This document shows, piece after piece, positions 10,273 through 23,115 of a DNA stretch of 64,000 bases (position 1 is the stretch's first letter; the number at the start of each line of letters is the position of its first letter). A program made the translations under genes and the position numbers. Origin of the DNA: Diatrype stigma (lineage: Eukaryota; Ascomycota; Sordariomycetes; Xylariales; Diatrypaceae). The notes under the pieces are model-generated. The model searched no databases. It was given only the letters and a program-made list of their open reading frames with translations, and was not told the DNA's origin. The stretch lies in the NCBI GenBank assembly GCA_022225965.2, contig JAKJXP020000005.1, forward strand, positions 771,327 to 835,326. Direction: 5' to 3'.

Positions 10273-12725
10273 TGGTACCTACATGCGAATAGGCAAGCTG
10301 GCTGTACTATGTATGAAATCACATGGAATCACCATGGCAGCATCACCCAGCATCCATGATTCCATCTGTCCACTACTATGGACGGGATCGAGCGTGTGCG
10401 GCTGCGATGCGATGACCTGCTCTTTTCTGTCTTGCGATTCCAAGCTGGCTGGCTGGCCGGTTGGAGCTAATCTGCTAATGACCAATGGCTTATGACGGCA
10501 GAGTTGTCACAAGCTACCTGAGCTGCCTGATAACCCCCCGATAAGTAGCACATTTTCTTGATTGGTGACACACTGACACCACTACCACATAGTACGTACT
10601 ACCTACATACTAGGACCATCTGCAGCAACAACCGGACCCACTTCACGCACAGCTGAGTAGCGTCTGGAAGGTAGCGCCTGAAAGGTCCACGGGTAGCCGC
10701 CAGAGGCCAGCAAGACGGCCAGCAAGCCTGTGGCATTCTTCATTCTACATACCTAGTAGCTGGCATCAGTTCTGCCATTTCCACCATTGTCACCCAGCAC
10801 TACCTACCTAGGAGATAGTATACCTTAGTATACAAAGCGTCGGGCGCCGGTGTCCCAGCGCCCTAGGTAGGTAGTGCCGAGCCAAAGCAGCTTCGCCAGT
10901 GGCTTCTAAGAAGGAAAAAGAAAGAAAGAAAAAAGTTGGTCGAACTAATATATGTATGTAAACCATACATGGGCGCACCAACAAACCGGGAACCCAGTAG
11001 TTAGTTAACTTACAGGTTTCCTGCTCATCGATCATCCTGGTCTCCATCCTGCCACCTAAGGATAAGAATTCTCTCGCGGTAGCAATAACGAGCACTGCCT
11101 CGGGTGTATAGGTACCTACTTAAGGAGATTTTTCTGAGAAAGAAGGACGGGGGACGGAACATATACAGTAGGCGGACGAACACATTGGAGATCAGGGTCT
11201 CACCAGTTCCACTCGGTTGTTCCCTCAAAGTGAAACCAAACCAGAAACCAGAAACCAGAAATTAGAAACTAGAAACAGTAACTGTACTTAGGTAGCAACT
11301 CTGTAGAAATTACATAGAAACCGCCATGTCGTCACTTACATGTGATCTCCCGCATGAGCACACGACCACCCAATAACTATTAAGCGCTCACCCCGATAAT
11401 ACACATCAGCATCGAGCATTCTTCATTGAAGAGAACCTGAACTCCCTTCAGATTCCATTCCCTCACTACATATTTAGTTTTATGTATATACTTACTCAGG
11501 TAAGTAACTGGGCGGGCCCATTCCCAGCTCTACCACAGTCTACCATATACTACTATGTACGTAGTATCGATTGATGACAGCATCTGTAACAAGGATGACG
11601 CACATCGTGGCAGTTCTACCACTAGTTTCGGCTCGGTTGCTGGTCCCGGTCTTTACCTTTACATCATCATCATCATTATATTATCCCTTGAGTGGTCAGG
11701 AAATAAAATTTTCGTAGTTCATAATGGCTGGCTATCACCGAGAGGGGAAAGCTTGTATTTTACAGTCCGGCATAAGGACTATATCTCCAAGAACACCGAG
11801 TGATATGTACTTCTGTCTACCAATTCATGACCAAATTAGCGGTGCCATGTGTTTTACCTTTTGGAGAAGTACATAGCTTTGTGCTATTCGTACACAGCCA
11901 AAGCGCAGATGCAGTCGCTAGTTAGGTAGGCCTTTATGATGATCTCGGCCACCAGCTGTTGGCAAGAGGCACGTGTGTTTGTTTGGGTATTGTCTTGTAA
12001 TTGTTTGGATGGATATACTGTCTTTGATCTCCCTTGCTTTCCTTCTTATCTGTTTCCTCGCCCACCCGGCTACCCATCCACCCACCCATCCATCCTAATG
12101 TCCCATGGCCGGTCTGTTGCCCGACGAGATGAGAAGCCCCGGTCCGATCCATGAACCGAGGACTGATGCTATAGCCCTCACCCTTGAGGTTGCAATGCAA
12201 GCAACACAAAGCAAGTCGTAGTCTGACACAATGCCCCCTTTCCAACCCATCATCTCCGCCTACTCCTGCATACTTTACCCAGCAACCCGTAACCATAAAC
12301 TGGGGTTGAGGGCATCGATGCATGGAAATCCCGCCGTCTATCAGGGTAGTAACTATCGAAACCGATACCCTTTCAGTGTCCCGTCCTGACTAGCCAGAGC
12401 GCTTGTATTTTCACAGCATACAAGCTCTCTACCATCCTTGAATTGCATCGACCAGGCAGAGAATAGCGAGAACGGCAAGAAGCTCTTTGAGTAGCTGTAC
12501 GCCAGTGCAAATGCATCATCCATCAAATCGGCCATGTGATCAAGGTGCCTCCCACTCCACGCCACGCCAACGCCAAACCCGCAAACAGAGGCTGTCTAGT
12601 CTAACAACATACTTTTCCATGCTGTAGAATCGAATCGAATAATAAATCAACAATGGATTCGCTTCGCTCGCTTGCAAATCGCTATGCAAGGCTTCGCCAG
12701 TAACGCCGAAACGGTACGAAACCAC
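10273..12725. other. Intergenic, no gene seen
   Basis: The region is rich in ACCTACC/GGTAGGT-type motifs (10590-10620, 10800-10880, 11100-11120). A short AAACCAG repeat lies at 11233-11275. The longest frames have no protein-like character. The right part is the 3' flank of the Rab-GAP gene. Confidence 0.55.
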
Positions 12726-15700
12726 TCATCGCCTCCACCCCCAGAATCCACCCCCTGGCGCGGATGACGATGTAGCTGCCGGTGCAGAAGTTGGGCCGGG
12801 ATTGGTAGTCTTAGCACCACCGCTGCCCACTTCCGTGATAGAACTCGTCAACCGCCCTAATACACCAATGCCGGCCCCAGAGCTCGAGCTTGGTGGCATC
12901 TCTCCGGGAGCAAGCCCAACAGCCTTGCGCAGGTGTTCGAGTTTCTGTTTATACTCGTCTGCCTCCTGGCGTGCGACGGCTTCGGCCGTCTTAGCTTGCA
13001 CGAGTTCAAGCACCAACGAATCGGGGTCGGGCGTGGTCGGCATCACCGGTTCAGTTTGAGTGCGGGCGAGCGAGGATGTGCGTCTTCCTGCGAAGGCCGC
13101 TTGCCCGTTGGGCGTCGACTTACTACGTCCAAGCTTAAATTCGCGAAGGCCGGCGCTGTTCGGCGCGTTGGAACTGTTGGTGGAAGCAGTCGAGGATGAA
13201 AACCAACTACTCCCTTCCGATACTGGTCCGGTAGTCTCCGAAGAAGCGCGCACGCGCATAGTGTGGACTTTTTTCTCCAGACGCTGCTTTTCTGTGTGAA
13301 GGCTCCGAACATGAGTGTGGCTTTCTCGTATTTGCTCGCGAAGGCTGTTAGCTTCCATTCCGAGGTCCTCGATGCGCCGCATGAACTCCTGGGATTTTGA
13401 TATTTCAATCATGAGGTGCTCCTTTGTCCGTGCGAGCTCTTCGCGGAGCTGCTCTTTGGTGTGTACGGAGGAAGGACTTCGTTGATGTTCCTTGGAAGTG
13501 TCGAACCTTTCCTCAACAGCATCGATCAGCTGCGACAGCTGTTCCTCGGTCGGAGCGTCAGTCGGAGCGTCGGAGACTGTCTTGCATTCGTCGTCTTCTT
13601 CCGCTTCTGAAGCTGCGGCGCTTTGTTCGGTGTCTGGGGTCCCGTTTGGCGTATCGCTTGCCTTTCTCTTCAACCCGTCTAATAAAGATTTCACCGCTTT
13701 TCTATCCTCATCCCGATCTTCCCGTTCCTGCTGCAACTGTGTTGCAAGCAACGCATGGTTCCGTTGCAACTCGCTCAGCGCAGTCAGCAAATCCTCGATC
13801 TGGCTATGCAGATTTCTGTCGTTGGCTTTGTGGCCCAGGTGCTGTTTCGGAGCCGTAGGTGTAGACTCGCGAATCGATGAATCATCGGCCGTCGACGAAT
13901 CTCTCGACATACTTGTAGCCTCGGTTGAGGCCGAGCTAACGACACTCGAAGAACTGGCTTCCATGGAATTCAAAGTGGACGCTAAACTCTGTTTCGACGC
14001 GCTTCTGCGGAGCATGCTAAGCGGTCGCGACGGTGCGTTGAAGCCTGGCGATAGAGCTCCTGACTTCGTGGAATAGGTGCTCGTGGCCCACAAACGGCCC
14101 AGGAATCGAGAGGCAGCTGTGGTAACATCTGATGCGCGGGCGGCATTGGCAGTGGCGATCTTCTCTTCTCGGTAGGCTTGCTCAAGTTGTGCCAGCTTCT
14201 CTCTGCTTACTACGTGGGAGAGACTGACGAAATCATCTACGAATTCGTCGGCGTTGTAATGGTAACAATCCCATAGCCCCCGAGATAGGAGAAGCTGCAT
14301 GACATCCTCGAGCTCGGTGCAGGCCAGGATACGGCTTTCGTTCTTTCGCATGAGCGAGAGCGCCACCCGCATAATAGTCTCGGAAGCACCTTCGGCAAAG
14401 ATGACATCGTAGATACGAAACAACATGGGTAGGGGACATGTCACGGCGAAAAATGAAAGGAACCATTGTGAAACGTAAGCAGGGTCCACCTGAAGATCCT
14501 CGAGATGGTTCGACAAGATCGACAGGTTCTGCCGGAGGAGCTCTCGGAACTGATAGATTCGGACGTGCAATCCTGAAAGGTCGGGCAAGAAGCAGGATCG
14601 CAGATCATAACGCTCCATCAGGCTACGGATCCATGGTCATATTAGCTTCTCGTTCGGCTCGGACTACCGAGGACACCTGCAACGCATCGAATTCTTGTAA
14701 AGAATGACTTACCGAACTAAAACGCAGAATGCTTGATTATCTGGCATGTGCATCAACAATGGCCCGACCAAGAAAGCAAGGCCCTGGCAATATCCGATTT
14801 TCTGGTCATAGAGACTGAAACATTTCAAGACCCGTCCCAGCATGCGCTGGCCATCCCCCTCCGGATCTCGGAACATCTCTACGCCAGGAAAGCTTCGGCC
14901 CAGATCTTTGCCGATTAGCCCTTCGTAAGGACTCGTCTCGCTGCTCAATCTGTCGAACTGTTCCAGGAGCGTTGTGTCGCGGGCGGCCGTCATACTCTGC
15001 CAAACAACGCCTCGCAGTGGTGGCGGGACGCCCTTGCGAATTTTTCTAGACAGCAAGGTAGGTAGGCGGGCCGCTGTTTGTTGATAATCCTTCACCAAAG
15101 CCATGTAGAACTCGAGATCGGTCATAGGAGGAGGGGGTAGAATCGAATAACGCAGGGCAGTGGGCGTAGGTCCGTTGACCATCTCTCGTAGTTGTGCCAT
15201 TGAGGGGGGCCTTGGGCGGCGAGTCGTTGGCTGTGGCACCACTTTCACCTTGACACTTTTCGGGTTTGTCGCTATTTTGTTGTTTTCTTGTTCGAGACGT
15301 GCGAGAAGCATGGCTGTAGACTGCAACGGCGAATCCTGTTAAAACCCATATTCAGAAGATATGTTGACAGTATTGCGTGTCCAGACTATTGTGAGAGCGT
15401 CACGAATAAGGATGCTGTGGCTTACATTGTCATTATCATCTTGATCCTTAACCTCTTCATCCTCTGTCCGCTGTAGTTTTTCCCAATTGACGTCCTCGTC
15501 CTCCGTGTCAGAATCAGCTGCACAAGATTCATCCTGTGGCGAATCGCTTTGATCGTCGGGGCTACTGATACTACTCCCAAGCTCATCCGCTAGGCTAGTA
15601 CCCTCGGCCTCTTCATTTGACCTAGGGGATACACAACCATCCAACCCAGCAACGGGTTCGCTCTCCCTCACCGGCGTCGCCTCGGTACTAGCAGTAGTCG

Positions 15701-15947
15701 GAGTGCACTCAGGCCCAAAAATGCTTCTCCTAGAGGGCAATGCGTTGGACGGCAAGTTCGTGTTAACGGAGAGGGGGGGCGGCTCCGACAAGCGAACAGT
15801 AACCATTGAATCATGCCCAGGGATCTTTCGTTCTTCGATAGGAGACCTGATGGTCGAATTTGTTGTTGGAGATGCAACGGGGGTTGCTTGAGAAGACGGA
15901 TTGCTTTGTTCAAGCTCTGGGACCGTCTCCATGGTGGCGAAAGACAT
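12726..15947 (-). CDS. TBC-domain Rab GTPase-activating protein (Gyp5/EVI5-like)
   Basis: Exons 15947-15426, 15335-14713 and 14622-12726 give 1,013 residues with consistent phases. A disordered acidic N-terminus (1-175) contains a DVNWEKLQ motif. The TBC domain spans roughly 270-500. It shows the IxxDxxR arginine finger (IGKDLGR, Arg321) and the glutamine finger YCQG (Gln358), so both catalytic residues are present. A Ser-rich linker follows, then a long coiled-coil C-terminal half and a Gly/Ser tail ending in WGWRR. Family knowledge: Gyp5-type proteins stimulate GTP hydrolysis by Ypt1/Sec4-class Rabs in ER-Golgi and polarised exocytic traffic. A second ATG five codons in (15932) has the better Kozak context (GCCACCATGG) and may be the true start. 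The family call is sure; the Rab target is inferred. Confidence 0.92.
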
Positions 15948-16877
15948 GGACGAAAGCGCCCGTTCGGCTTGCCAAGGTGGTATGTGGAAACTGGAATGTC
16001 GGGTCTTCGATTCCCAAGAATGTCGTTATCCCCTCTTTCCCACTATCTACCGATAGATACCATCAGATGTCTCTCCCCGGCAAGGAATCGTAAATCGTCG
16101 ATCGTGCGAATTGAACTGCTTCTCCGCCTCTTGCAACAGAAAATCGTGTCGGCTGCAGTTGGAATTCGCAGTCTGGTGAAGGAACAGGAGTAGCAGCCAA
16201 GCAGTTTTCCAGATGTGGGCTTAGGTCTCAGAACTGCAAGACAAGCGGGAGACGAGACTCGGGTTCGATGAGGTCAAGGCAGAGGGGTACATAAGTAAAA
16301 TCTAGAATTCCTCCTCTCTTTCTTTGTTCGTACAGGGGAGTCAAATGACTAGTGGGAGTGGGAGATGCGGCACAATGAAGGGGGAGTGATTCAAACAATC
16401 TTCAATGAGTGGAATCGAGGCCCAACTGCCTAGATATCTGATTCACGGCCAGGCGGTCCTATCGTGCGGATTCACGAGTTAGACGTCTTGCTCCCCGTGA
16501 CAAAGGAAGGAGAGGCTAGTAGAGAGGCTAAAGATGGAAAAGCCAGCGTGAAGGAGAATTGACCAGAGACAAGGAGGGAAAGGGTTGTAGAAAGAACATG
16601 AAGCTCATAGGTGCCTTGCTTGTCCCGTAGTAGTAGTAAACAACAGCAGTAATGAACGAACCGACTATCTTCGTTTCCAGATATGCAGCAGGAACCCACG
16701 GTTGACCGCCAATGCACTGCACAGAATTGAATTATTTCGGGATTATTTAGTGAACGGCAAGGGACAAGTTGGTATGTATGGCTTGATCTGGTATATCAAC
16801 GGTGGTCTGGCCTGCTGGGGTTCTGGGAATGCAGGAGGGGACGAGTCGAATGTCGGCATAACGCAAGAAGTGGCAGA

Positions 16878-16940
16878 GAGCATTAGGAGCATTAGGAGCA
16901 TTAGGAGCATTAGGAGCATCAGGAGCATCAGGAGCATTAA
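16878..16940. repeat. 9-bp tandem repeat, 7 copies
   Basis: The unit is GAGCATTAG. Two copies carry a T-to-C change and the last ends in A. The 9-bp period keeps short frames open on both strands, but these are not genes. Confidence 0.9.
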
Positions 16941-17269
16941 GCTCCCCTTTCCAGTTACCCGCTCTGCCGCTATCAGGGCCCATTAACCCATACTAAGCAC
17001 GTAGTAAACCCGCAACTAAACCCATATTATGAAGCTTAGGCGCAGAATGGCCTGAGGGGCTTGAGGATAGCGTGAGCCGATTATCGAATTATCAGTTTGG
17101 ACATGTTCTGTCTATTCCCTAAAACGGTAGCGGCCAGCCCGCCGTCCAATGAGCGCGCCCGACGAGGTTGCAGTCAAACATCGAATTGCGCCTGTGTCTG
17201 GCACGTCTGCACGTCTGGCTTCGAGAGCGCGCTCCAATTAGGTGAGAGGTGGGGCCAATTACCCCTGAC

Positions 17270-17296
17270 CCTGACACCCTGACACCCTGACACCCT
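17270..17296. repeat. 8-bp tandem repeat
   Basis: CCCTGACA stands in just over three copies. A partial copy, CCCTGACC, lies on the left. Confidence 0.75.
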
Positions 17297-18849
17297 GGCT
17301 ACTGACCCTGACCACTGCAGGGCAACAGGGGTCGGTGCTCCCCAGTTGTGGAAAGGATGGAAAGGATGGAAGAGGGCAGGAAATGCCAATTTAGCAACTT
17401 CAATGCACTTGATTTGCTTGCACCTGCCCGAACCTGCCATTGCCTTGTGTCTTCTGGTGTCTTTGCCTCTCATTCGCCGACCTACCTGCCCTCCCGAGGT
17501 GTAACTAGTTCTTCCAACCTTGGAAGTATATCCATGTGCACACACACGCACACAACCTTGGAAGGTCAGGATTTGCTTTGCATATGTAGGTAATATGTAG
17601 TAAGCCCCTTGGGCGCCGTTATCAACGCCGCAGCACGCACCTCCCTTATATATACATATATGTAGGCAAGAAGTCAGAGGAGGGCTGGCTACTGCGGCTT
17701 AAGTGAGTAGGCAAGGAGATTGATGTACGGAGTAACTGGCAGAACTGGGTATATACCTGTAGTTAAATTGTTACGGGTTAGTCTAGTCTGCCTAGGTAGC
17801 TTCTTCGGGTATTTCTGCAGATGTTAAGCAGAAGGTGCTCCTCTGATCCCTATAAAACATGCTACCAACGCATATATAACGAACACCTGTTATACCAATG
17901 ATATAGAATATATGCCAACGTCTCGGATGGACCAACCCGAATGTACGCTCGGTCTCTTTTTGCATGATATAGGCCTATAGATACCCGCATACCGCTCTGC
18001 TACCTGGTATCGAGATCGAACACGCCGACTTGCATGCATGCATCAATTTTGAACCTCTAGCTTGGCATGCTACGTTCCCCTAACCGGTTAGGTTGGGGAA
18101 TTAGCCACCCACGACGACAAGGCCACATGCATACGTGCATAGGCACTTGCGCGCACTCGCAGCTACATTATGCTCTCCACACCGCAATTTGTCCCAAATC
18201 GCACTTGATTGGGCCGGGCCAAGGCTATCTTGGCTAGTGCTTTGCTGTGTAGATGTTAGCTCGCGGCAGCTCCTGATATAAGCTTATGTATGTGACAGGA
18301 ACCTTACCTTACTACCTTATGTAACTAGTCGAAGGAAGATTCTATAACCCAGTAGGCGAGTAGGTAAATATCCATCACGCCTATAGTCACTAACTTGAAA
18401 GTCTTAAGTAAATACATACTAAGTAGGCAAATGGAACACCTCAAGACTTCGAGTTCTTTATAAATATAAGGCCTTATTCGTATTCAGACTATACAATACC
18501 ATGTTGGCTAATAGTTATATACTTGGGTTAAATTTTGAATATCAAAAACCTACCGCCCATCCTGATGTTAAATCCCCCCTAACGCCGGCAAGTCCTATTT
18601 CTCTAAAATATTCCGGTGGTATCTCCAAGCAGCAGCGGTCGTAGTAGACCCATCTATGTATATTGAACAGGTGAAGACCATCCCTTACTCACTGTAGCCT
18701 GTCTGGCAGCGATCGTGATAACTGTCGTGGTGTCCGTAATCGATTCCCGGACCCCATTGAAAGCCAGGCTAAGACCATTATAGGATATGAGGTGTCATCC
18801 AAAGTAAACCAGTTCTCTCGTGATTTTATGCTCCGGCAAAGGAAATCTC

Positions 18850-20732
18850 CTACGGGCCGGCTACACTTGAAGTGCGCTGTTGCGGCGGGCCGGAGGTCGC
18901 CATCTTGGGTGTCCTGTTGCTTCCGGATACCGGGCTAGCCTGGCCGGGCGTTTGCGATCCAGCCTTTGCCATGCTCAGCACTGGGCCACCCGGCCGCGTT
19001 GGTGGCATGGTCGTAGACGGCTCCCTGTTGGGGTCGACTCCAGGAAAGAGGGCCTGCAATTTCCTGTACAGATCCTGAAGGTATCTGGTCGTACCCTCTC
19101 GATCTGTAGGGTCCACTTTGCTCTCAGCCCCGTCTGGTCCTTGCGTTGGCCTCACTTGTACGTTCGTGTTCAATGGCGGGGGCTTCAGGTAGGCAGGGCA
19201 AGGCGAGGGCGTTGCCTGGTCCTTCCGATTTGTTAAAGTCGCCAGGTACGATAGATTGGACTGTAGGCGTCGCATGCATCTGTAAAGAAGAGTTAGCACT
19301 ACTCTCACGTAAACCGGAAACAAAGGTACGCACTGTATATAATCTAAGCTAAGCAACTCCTCATCCTCCGTAGGTTTGCTGTCAGAGCCGTTTGTCGTAT
19401 TATCACTGCCGTTCGGCACTGTACGCTCTTTCTTGAGGACCTGCTGCGTTTGTTGAATCTGCATCGCTTCTACCAATAACTCGTTGTTGATCTCTAGTAT
19501 CAGCGCGAACCTCTCCTTGTCTTTCGAGTCTGCGCCCGGACTCAGGGGTGGCGCGCCGGATGATGCGCCGTTGGTAGCGCCTCCTTGGGCAGACGATGGA
19601 AATGTTGGAGTCTGTGGCGTCTGAACGTTCGATGGAGGTTGGTGTTGCTGTGGCTGCTGCCCGTTGTTCGGCGTCGCAGACTGCGGCGTAATCTGGGGGA
19701 TCTGCGGTGTTGGGATCGGAGGCGGTTGAGAAGACGGGACATTGGTCGGAGTCGGAGTGCCCTGAGGTTGGCTCTGAAAGTTTCGTGGAGGTGTAGGGGT
19801 AGACATTCCGGGGTTTGGCTGTGGCGGCTGCATCCGTTGCTGTTGCATCATCTGTTGCTGTTGCGGAGTCATGCCTGGATGCATGGGAAACGCAGGCATC
19901 GGCATACCGCCTCCCATAGCATAGCCCGGGGGCATATTCATCTGCGCGGCAACGGCGGCTCCGTATGGTGTGGTGCTGTAGGGCGCTGGGTAGTTAGGCA
20001 CTAGCCGCCGATTTTATGTCAGCATATAGATAGTATATAGACACTGTAAACGCGCCAGGGCTGAAAGGCGAGGACAAGTACGTGTCCATGGATCTGTGTA
20101 TATAGCTAGTTTGAATTCCGCGCCTTTCACAAGCAGGGCGTGAAGATTGCGCGCTCTTGTGTTTGACCTAGTCGGGAATGCCATCACGGAACCAAGGACT
20201 TTTTCAGGCGCAAGGGATACTTGATCTACACAAGGGGTAGATACACATATCGATGAAGTTCAGGCCAAGTGGCTAAGAATGTGCCAGGAGAAACAACGAG
20301 CTTCGACGGGAAGGGAGACGGCTTACTCTGACCATTGGCAGCGGCCATGTGCGGCATACCGGTATTCTGCATCATTCCTGCAGGACCAGCACCCGGCATC
20401 ATATTGGGAGCACCGGGATAGCCGCCGGGAGAGGGCTGGGCGCCCATGGGGAACTGCTGGGGATTGTACATCATATGCTGCTGCGGGTGCTGCGGGTGCT
20501 GCTGGTGCTGCTGTGGATGATGCTGCTGGTGGTGTTGGAGCGGGTGCGGATGCTGGTGGTGCTGGTGGTGCTGCGGTTGCTGCGGCTGATTTGGAGGAGC
20601 TTGGCCAGGCTGCTGATGCTGCGGCGGCGGCTGCTGCTGCTGGTGGTGATGATTCTGAGAACCCGGTGGGGCGCCATAGGGGCCAGTAGCAACAGCAGCG
20701 GCATTGGGAAAGGCAAAGTTGGTAGAGTACAT
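18850..20732 (-). CDS. Gln/His-rich protein with SS18/Snf11-like motif, likely SWI/SNF subunit
   Basis: Exons 20732-20327, 20000-19334 and 19279-18850 give 500 residues. The last intron uses a GTGCGT donor and a GTGCTAAC branch site. The N-terminal 260 residues are low complexity, with long His/Gln runs and then Met/Pro/Gly. The only conserved-looking part is split by the last intron. It has ERFALILEINNELLVEAM, then an acidic linker, then YIQCMRRLQSNLSYLATL. This layout resembles the SS18/SSXT and yeast Snf11 motif (a Leu-Asn-rich helix followed by YQxxLHxNLxYLA). From that I infer a subunit of the nuclear SWI/SNF chromatin-remodelling complex. The C-terminus is a Pro/Ser-rich tail. A strong G-run lies just upstream. 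The gene model is solid; the function is an inference from a short motif. Confidence 0.72.
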
Positions 20733-23115
20733 GGCTCACGATTCGCCGACACGGGAGACTGGCACACCTGACAGTGACAGGGCTGGGCGGCGTGTGTGGG
20801 CGCGCGACGTGGAGGGCGTGGGCGAGGGCGAGGGCGAGGGCGTGGGCGTGGTGGGCGTGGTGGGCGTGGGCAAGAGCGAGGACAGCAGCATCGGCGGCGG
20901 CAGCAGATCGTTGGGATAGGACTCGCTCGTTCTTTTTTGCTATGTACGAAGTACTGAGATTTGTCTCCGATGATGTCCAATGGTGTCCAAGGATGGACCT
21001 TCTGTCGCCTCAAGGGTGGGGTGGCACCGAAAAGAGTGGAGAGGGGCGTATGCGTAGCGCGTAGCTGTGCTTGTCTAACTTGCTTGGGCAGTGTGTGTAT
21101 CTCGGTCTATCGTCTATCTCGTAGTTGGATGCTCAGTCGATCTTGTGAAACACATCCAGTCTGCCAGTGAACGTCTCCAGTGGACGTGTCTGGCTATCTA
21201 TCAGGTTACAGGTATGAGGTGGCACGTGGTAGGTAGGTACAGTAGCTATCTGCACTTAAGGCGCGTCTTAGTAGGTAGTAAGTTAGGGGTAGCAGGTAGC
21301 CCTAAGGCATGTATTTCGGGTATAGATCATACCTGCCTCCCTAGGTAAGTATGTATACTTAAGTATGTAAACCTGTAATGCAGGTGTGACTGTAGGGCCT
21401 ACGTACCAATAAACCAACCTGGAATAAACCAATAAAGGTTACTCCCTCTGCTCCCTAAACCCTAACCTAGCCCTGCAACCAGCAAGTCACCATAACCTCT
21501 ATCCAACGTACCCTACATGTACAGTCATATAATATCCATGTATGCTTGCCCATACTACCTACTTACGCATCTGGTAGCTTTACCCTGCTGTAAGTGTGTC
21601 TGTCGTGCTGTGGTGTGCCGGAGCGTCATGACTGTCGGGTTCCTTCAGTCGTGGCTTATGGACATATATAGTCACGTCAGACAGCCCAATAGGTTGGTGA
21701 GGGTTATACATGAAATGCTCTAGAAATTCATGATGTAGTTCTTCAGCGAAGGCTGTGGTCATCGGAACCTATGTCACAGATATCTCCAGCACGGCGATGT
21801 ATAGTCTCAAGACTACTCATATTTGCAACAAGGTTCTTGAGTACGGGGCCTTCGTGATCCTCTTTTGTGTGTAGCATTAGTTACACAGTTATAGACAGAG
21901 ACTGCGGAGGAGTTAACTATGTTTTTGGCGGGCTGGGAAGATGTAACTATTCAGACGGAACGTAAGCAGTAGTTATAATCGTCATAAACCGAGGGTGTGG
22001 GTTTAAACCGACAGATGCTATGGTGACATTCGGCCCTATGCAGTAGCAGGGTCGGGCCTTCGAAGAACAGTGATAGGACCAGCTGCCATTACGAGTAGCC
22101 GAAGGGATCTGGGACATATGCACATGGTTTCGTGTTACTGAGGTAGAAACCATGCACCAGGCACGGCACGAGCATATGGGATATAAGCAGCCTATTTCTA
22201 GTGTGTGAAGGGCCGTGGTATCTCAATACCTAGGTCATGTATATAGCTAGAGCCTACATGATATCAGACCTGGTTGGCTCTTTCTTCATACAGAAGCATT
22301 GCCGAATACGTAGGATAAGGTCTAGTCATCTGGGAAAATACACATAAGGAGGCTGTATCAGATGTATTCCTTCAGATCTCATTAATGTCCGCATAGGTAT
22401 ATTCACGGCATGGAATAGTACAATAGCTTGACCATAAATCTGGTTCTGCCGACTCTGATGACTCGAAGTTCTCTGATATTCCTGCAACATTGGCTTAGTT
22501 GGTATGAGGATCATTGGAATAGAGGTGTATAAAACTTAGGGAGACAAAGCTGACCAATGTGTAAGCGCATATCCGAGGACGAGATGGGCCATATGCTCAA
22601 CAGTACGCGGTCATAGACAATAAGAGCTGTCTCATTACTTAGAAGCGATAGTCAATAGTTTAGCGTGCTTGGAGTCTACCCCGTAGTTCAATACGGTTGT
22701 TACATTTGTCTCAATGTTGGACATATCAAGGCTTTGTTTGTAACATAGGTCATGCGACATCAGTTGTCATGGCCTCAAACCCCCTTTAGCCTAACTACGT
22801 AAGCATATACGTTAGCATTGAACTCGAGGCACTTATGATGGTGAAGGTGGACCAGTGATCACAGCTAGAAGCGCGGATATTCGTAGCTTAAGATTGCAAT
22901 CTAGAGGTATCAGCACTGGTGTACGTGCAATGCAAATAGCATAGAAGTATGGACGGCGCTTACAGATCCTAAGCCAAAGGTACGAACGAACAACGTCGTA
23001 AGCAATGGGTGTGTTACAGCCCCGCCGTGGAAGAGGAAAGGCATAGTCCCATCATCCTTTACCAGCCCCCGCCCCCTAACTATCAGAGATACGGAGTCGC
23101 AAGTTTGCGTACCTA
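20733..23115. other. Intergenic, SS18-like promoter side
   Basis: Next to the start codon is a GC-rich stretch with a G-quadruplex motif (20825-20870). Further out are GTAGGTA-type motifs (21225-21360) and ordinary sequence to the end of the TatD gene. No other gene was recognised. Confidence 0.55.
20825..20870 (+). promoter_or_regulatory. Putative G-quadruplex upstream of the SS18-like gene
   Basis: At least six GGG tracts on the plus strand are separated by CGA, CGT or CGTGGT loops. They lie 93-138 bp upstream of the minus-strand start codon, probably in the 5' UTR or core promoter. The G-rich strand is the template strand for that gene. Confidence 0.5.

Larger units (their letters stand above)
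15948..18849. other. Intergenic between two minus-strand genes
   Basis: It holds the Rab-GAP promoter and the 3' flank of the SS18-like gene. Tandem repeats lie at 16878-16940 and 17270-17296. AT content rises from about 18300 to 18600. No convincing gene or transposon ends were found. Confidence 0.55.

Noticed and set aside
21450..21475. Telomere-like CCCTAAACCCTAACC
   Set aside because: Only about two imperfect copies; too short to call an interstitial telomere or a telobox with confidence.
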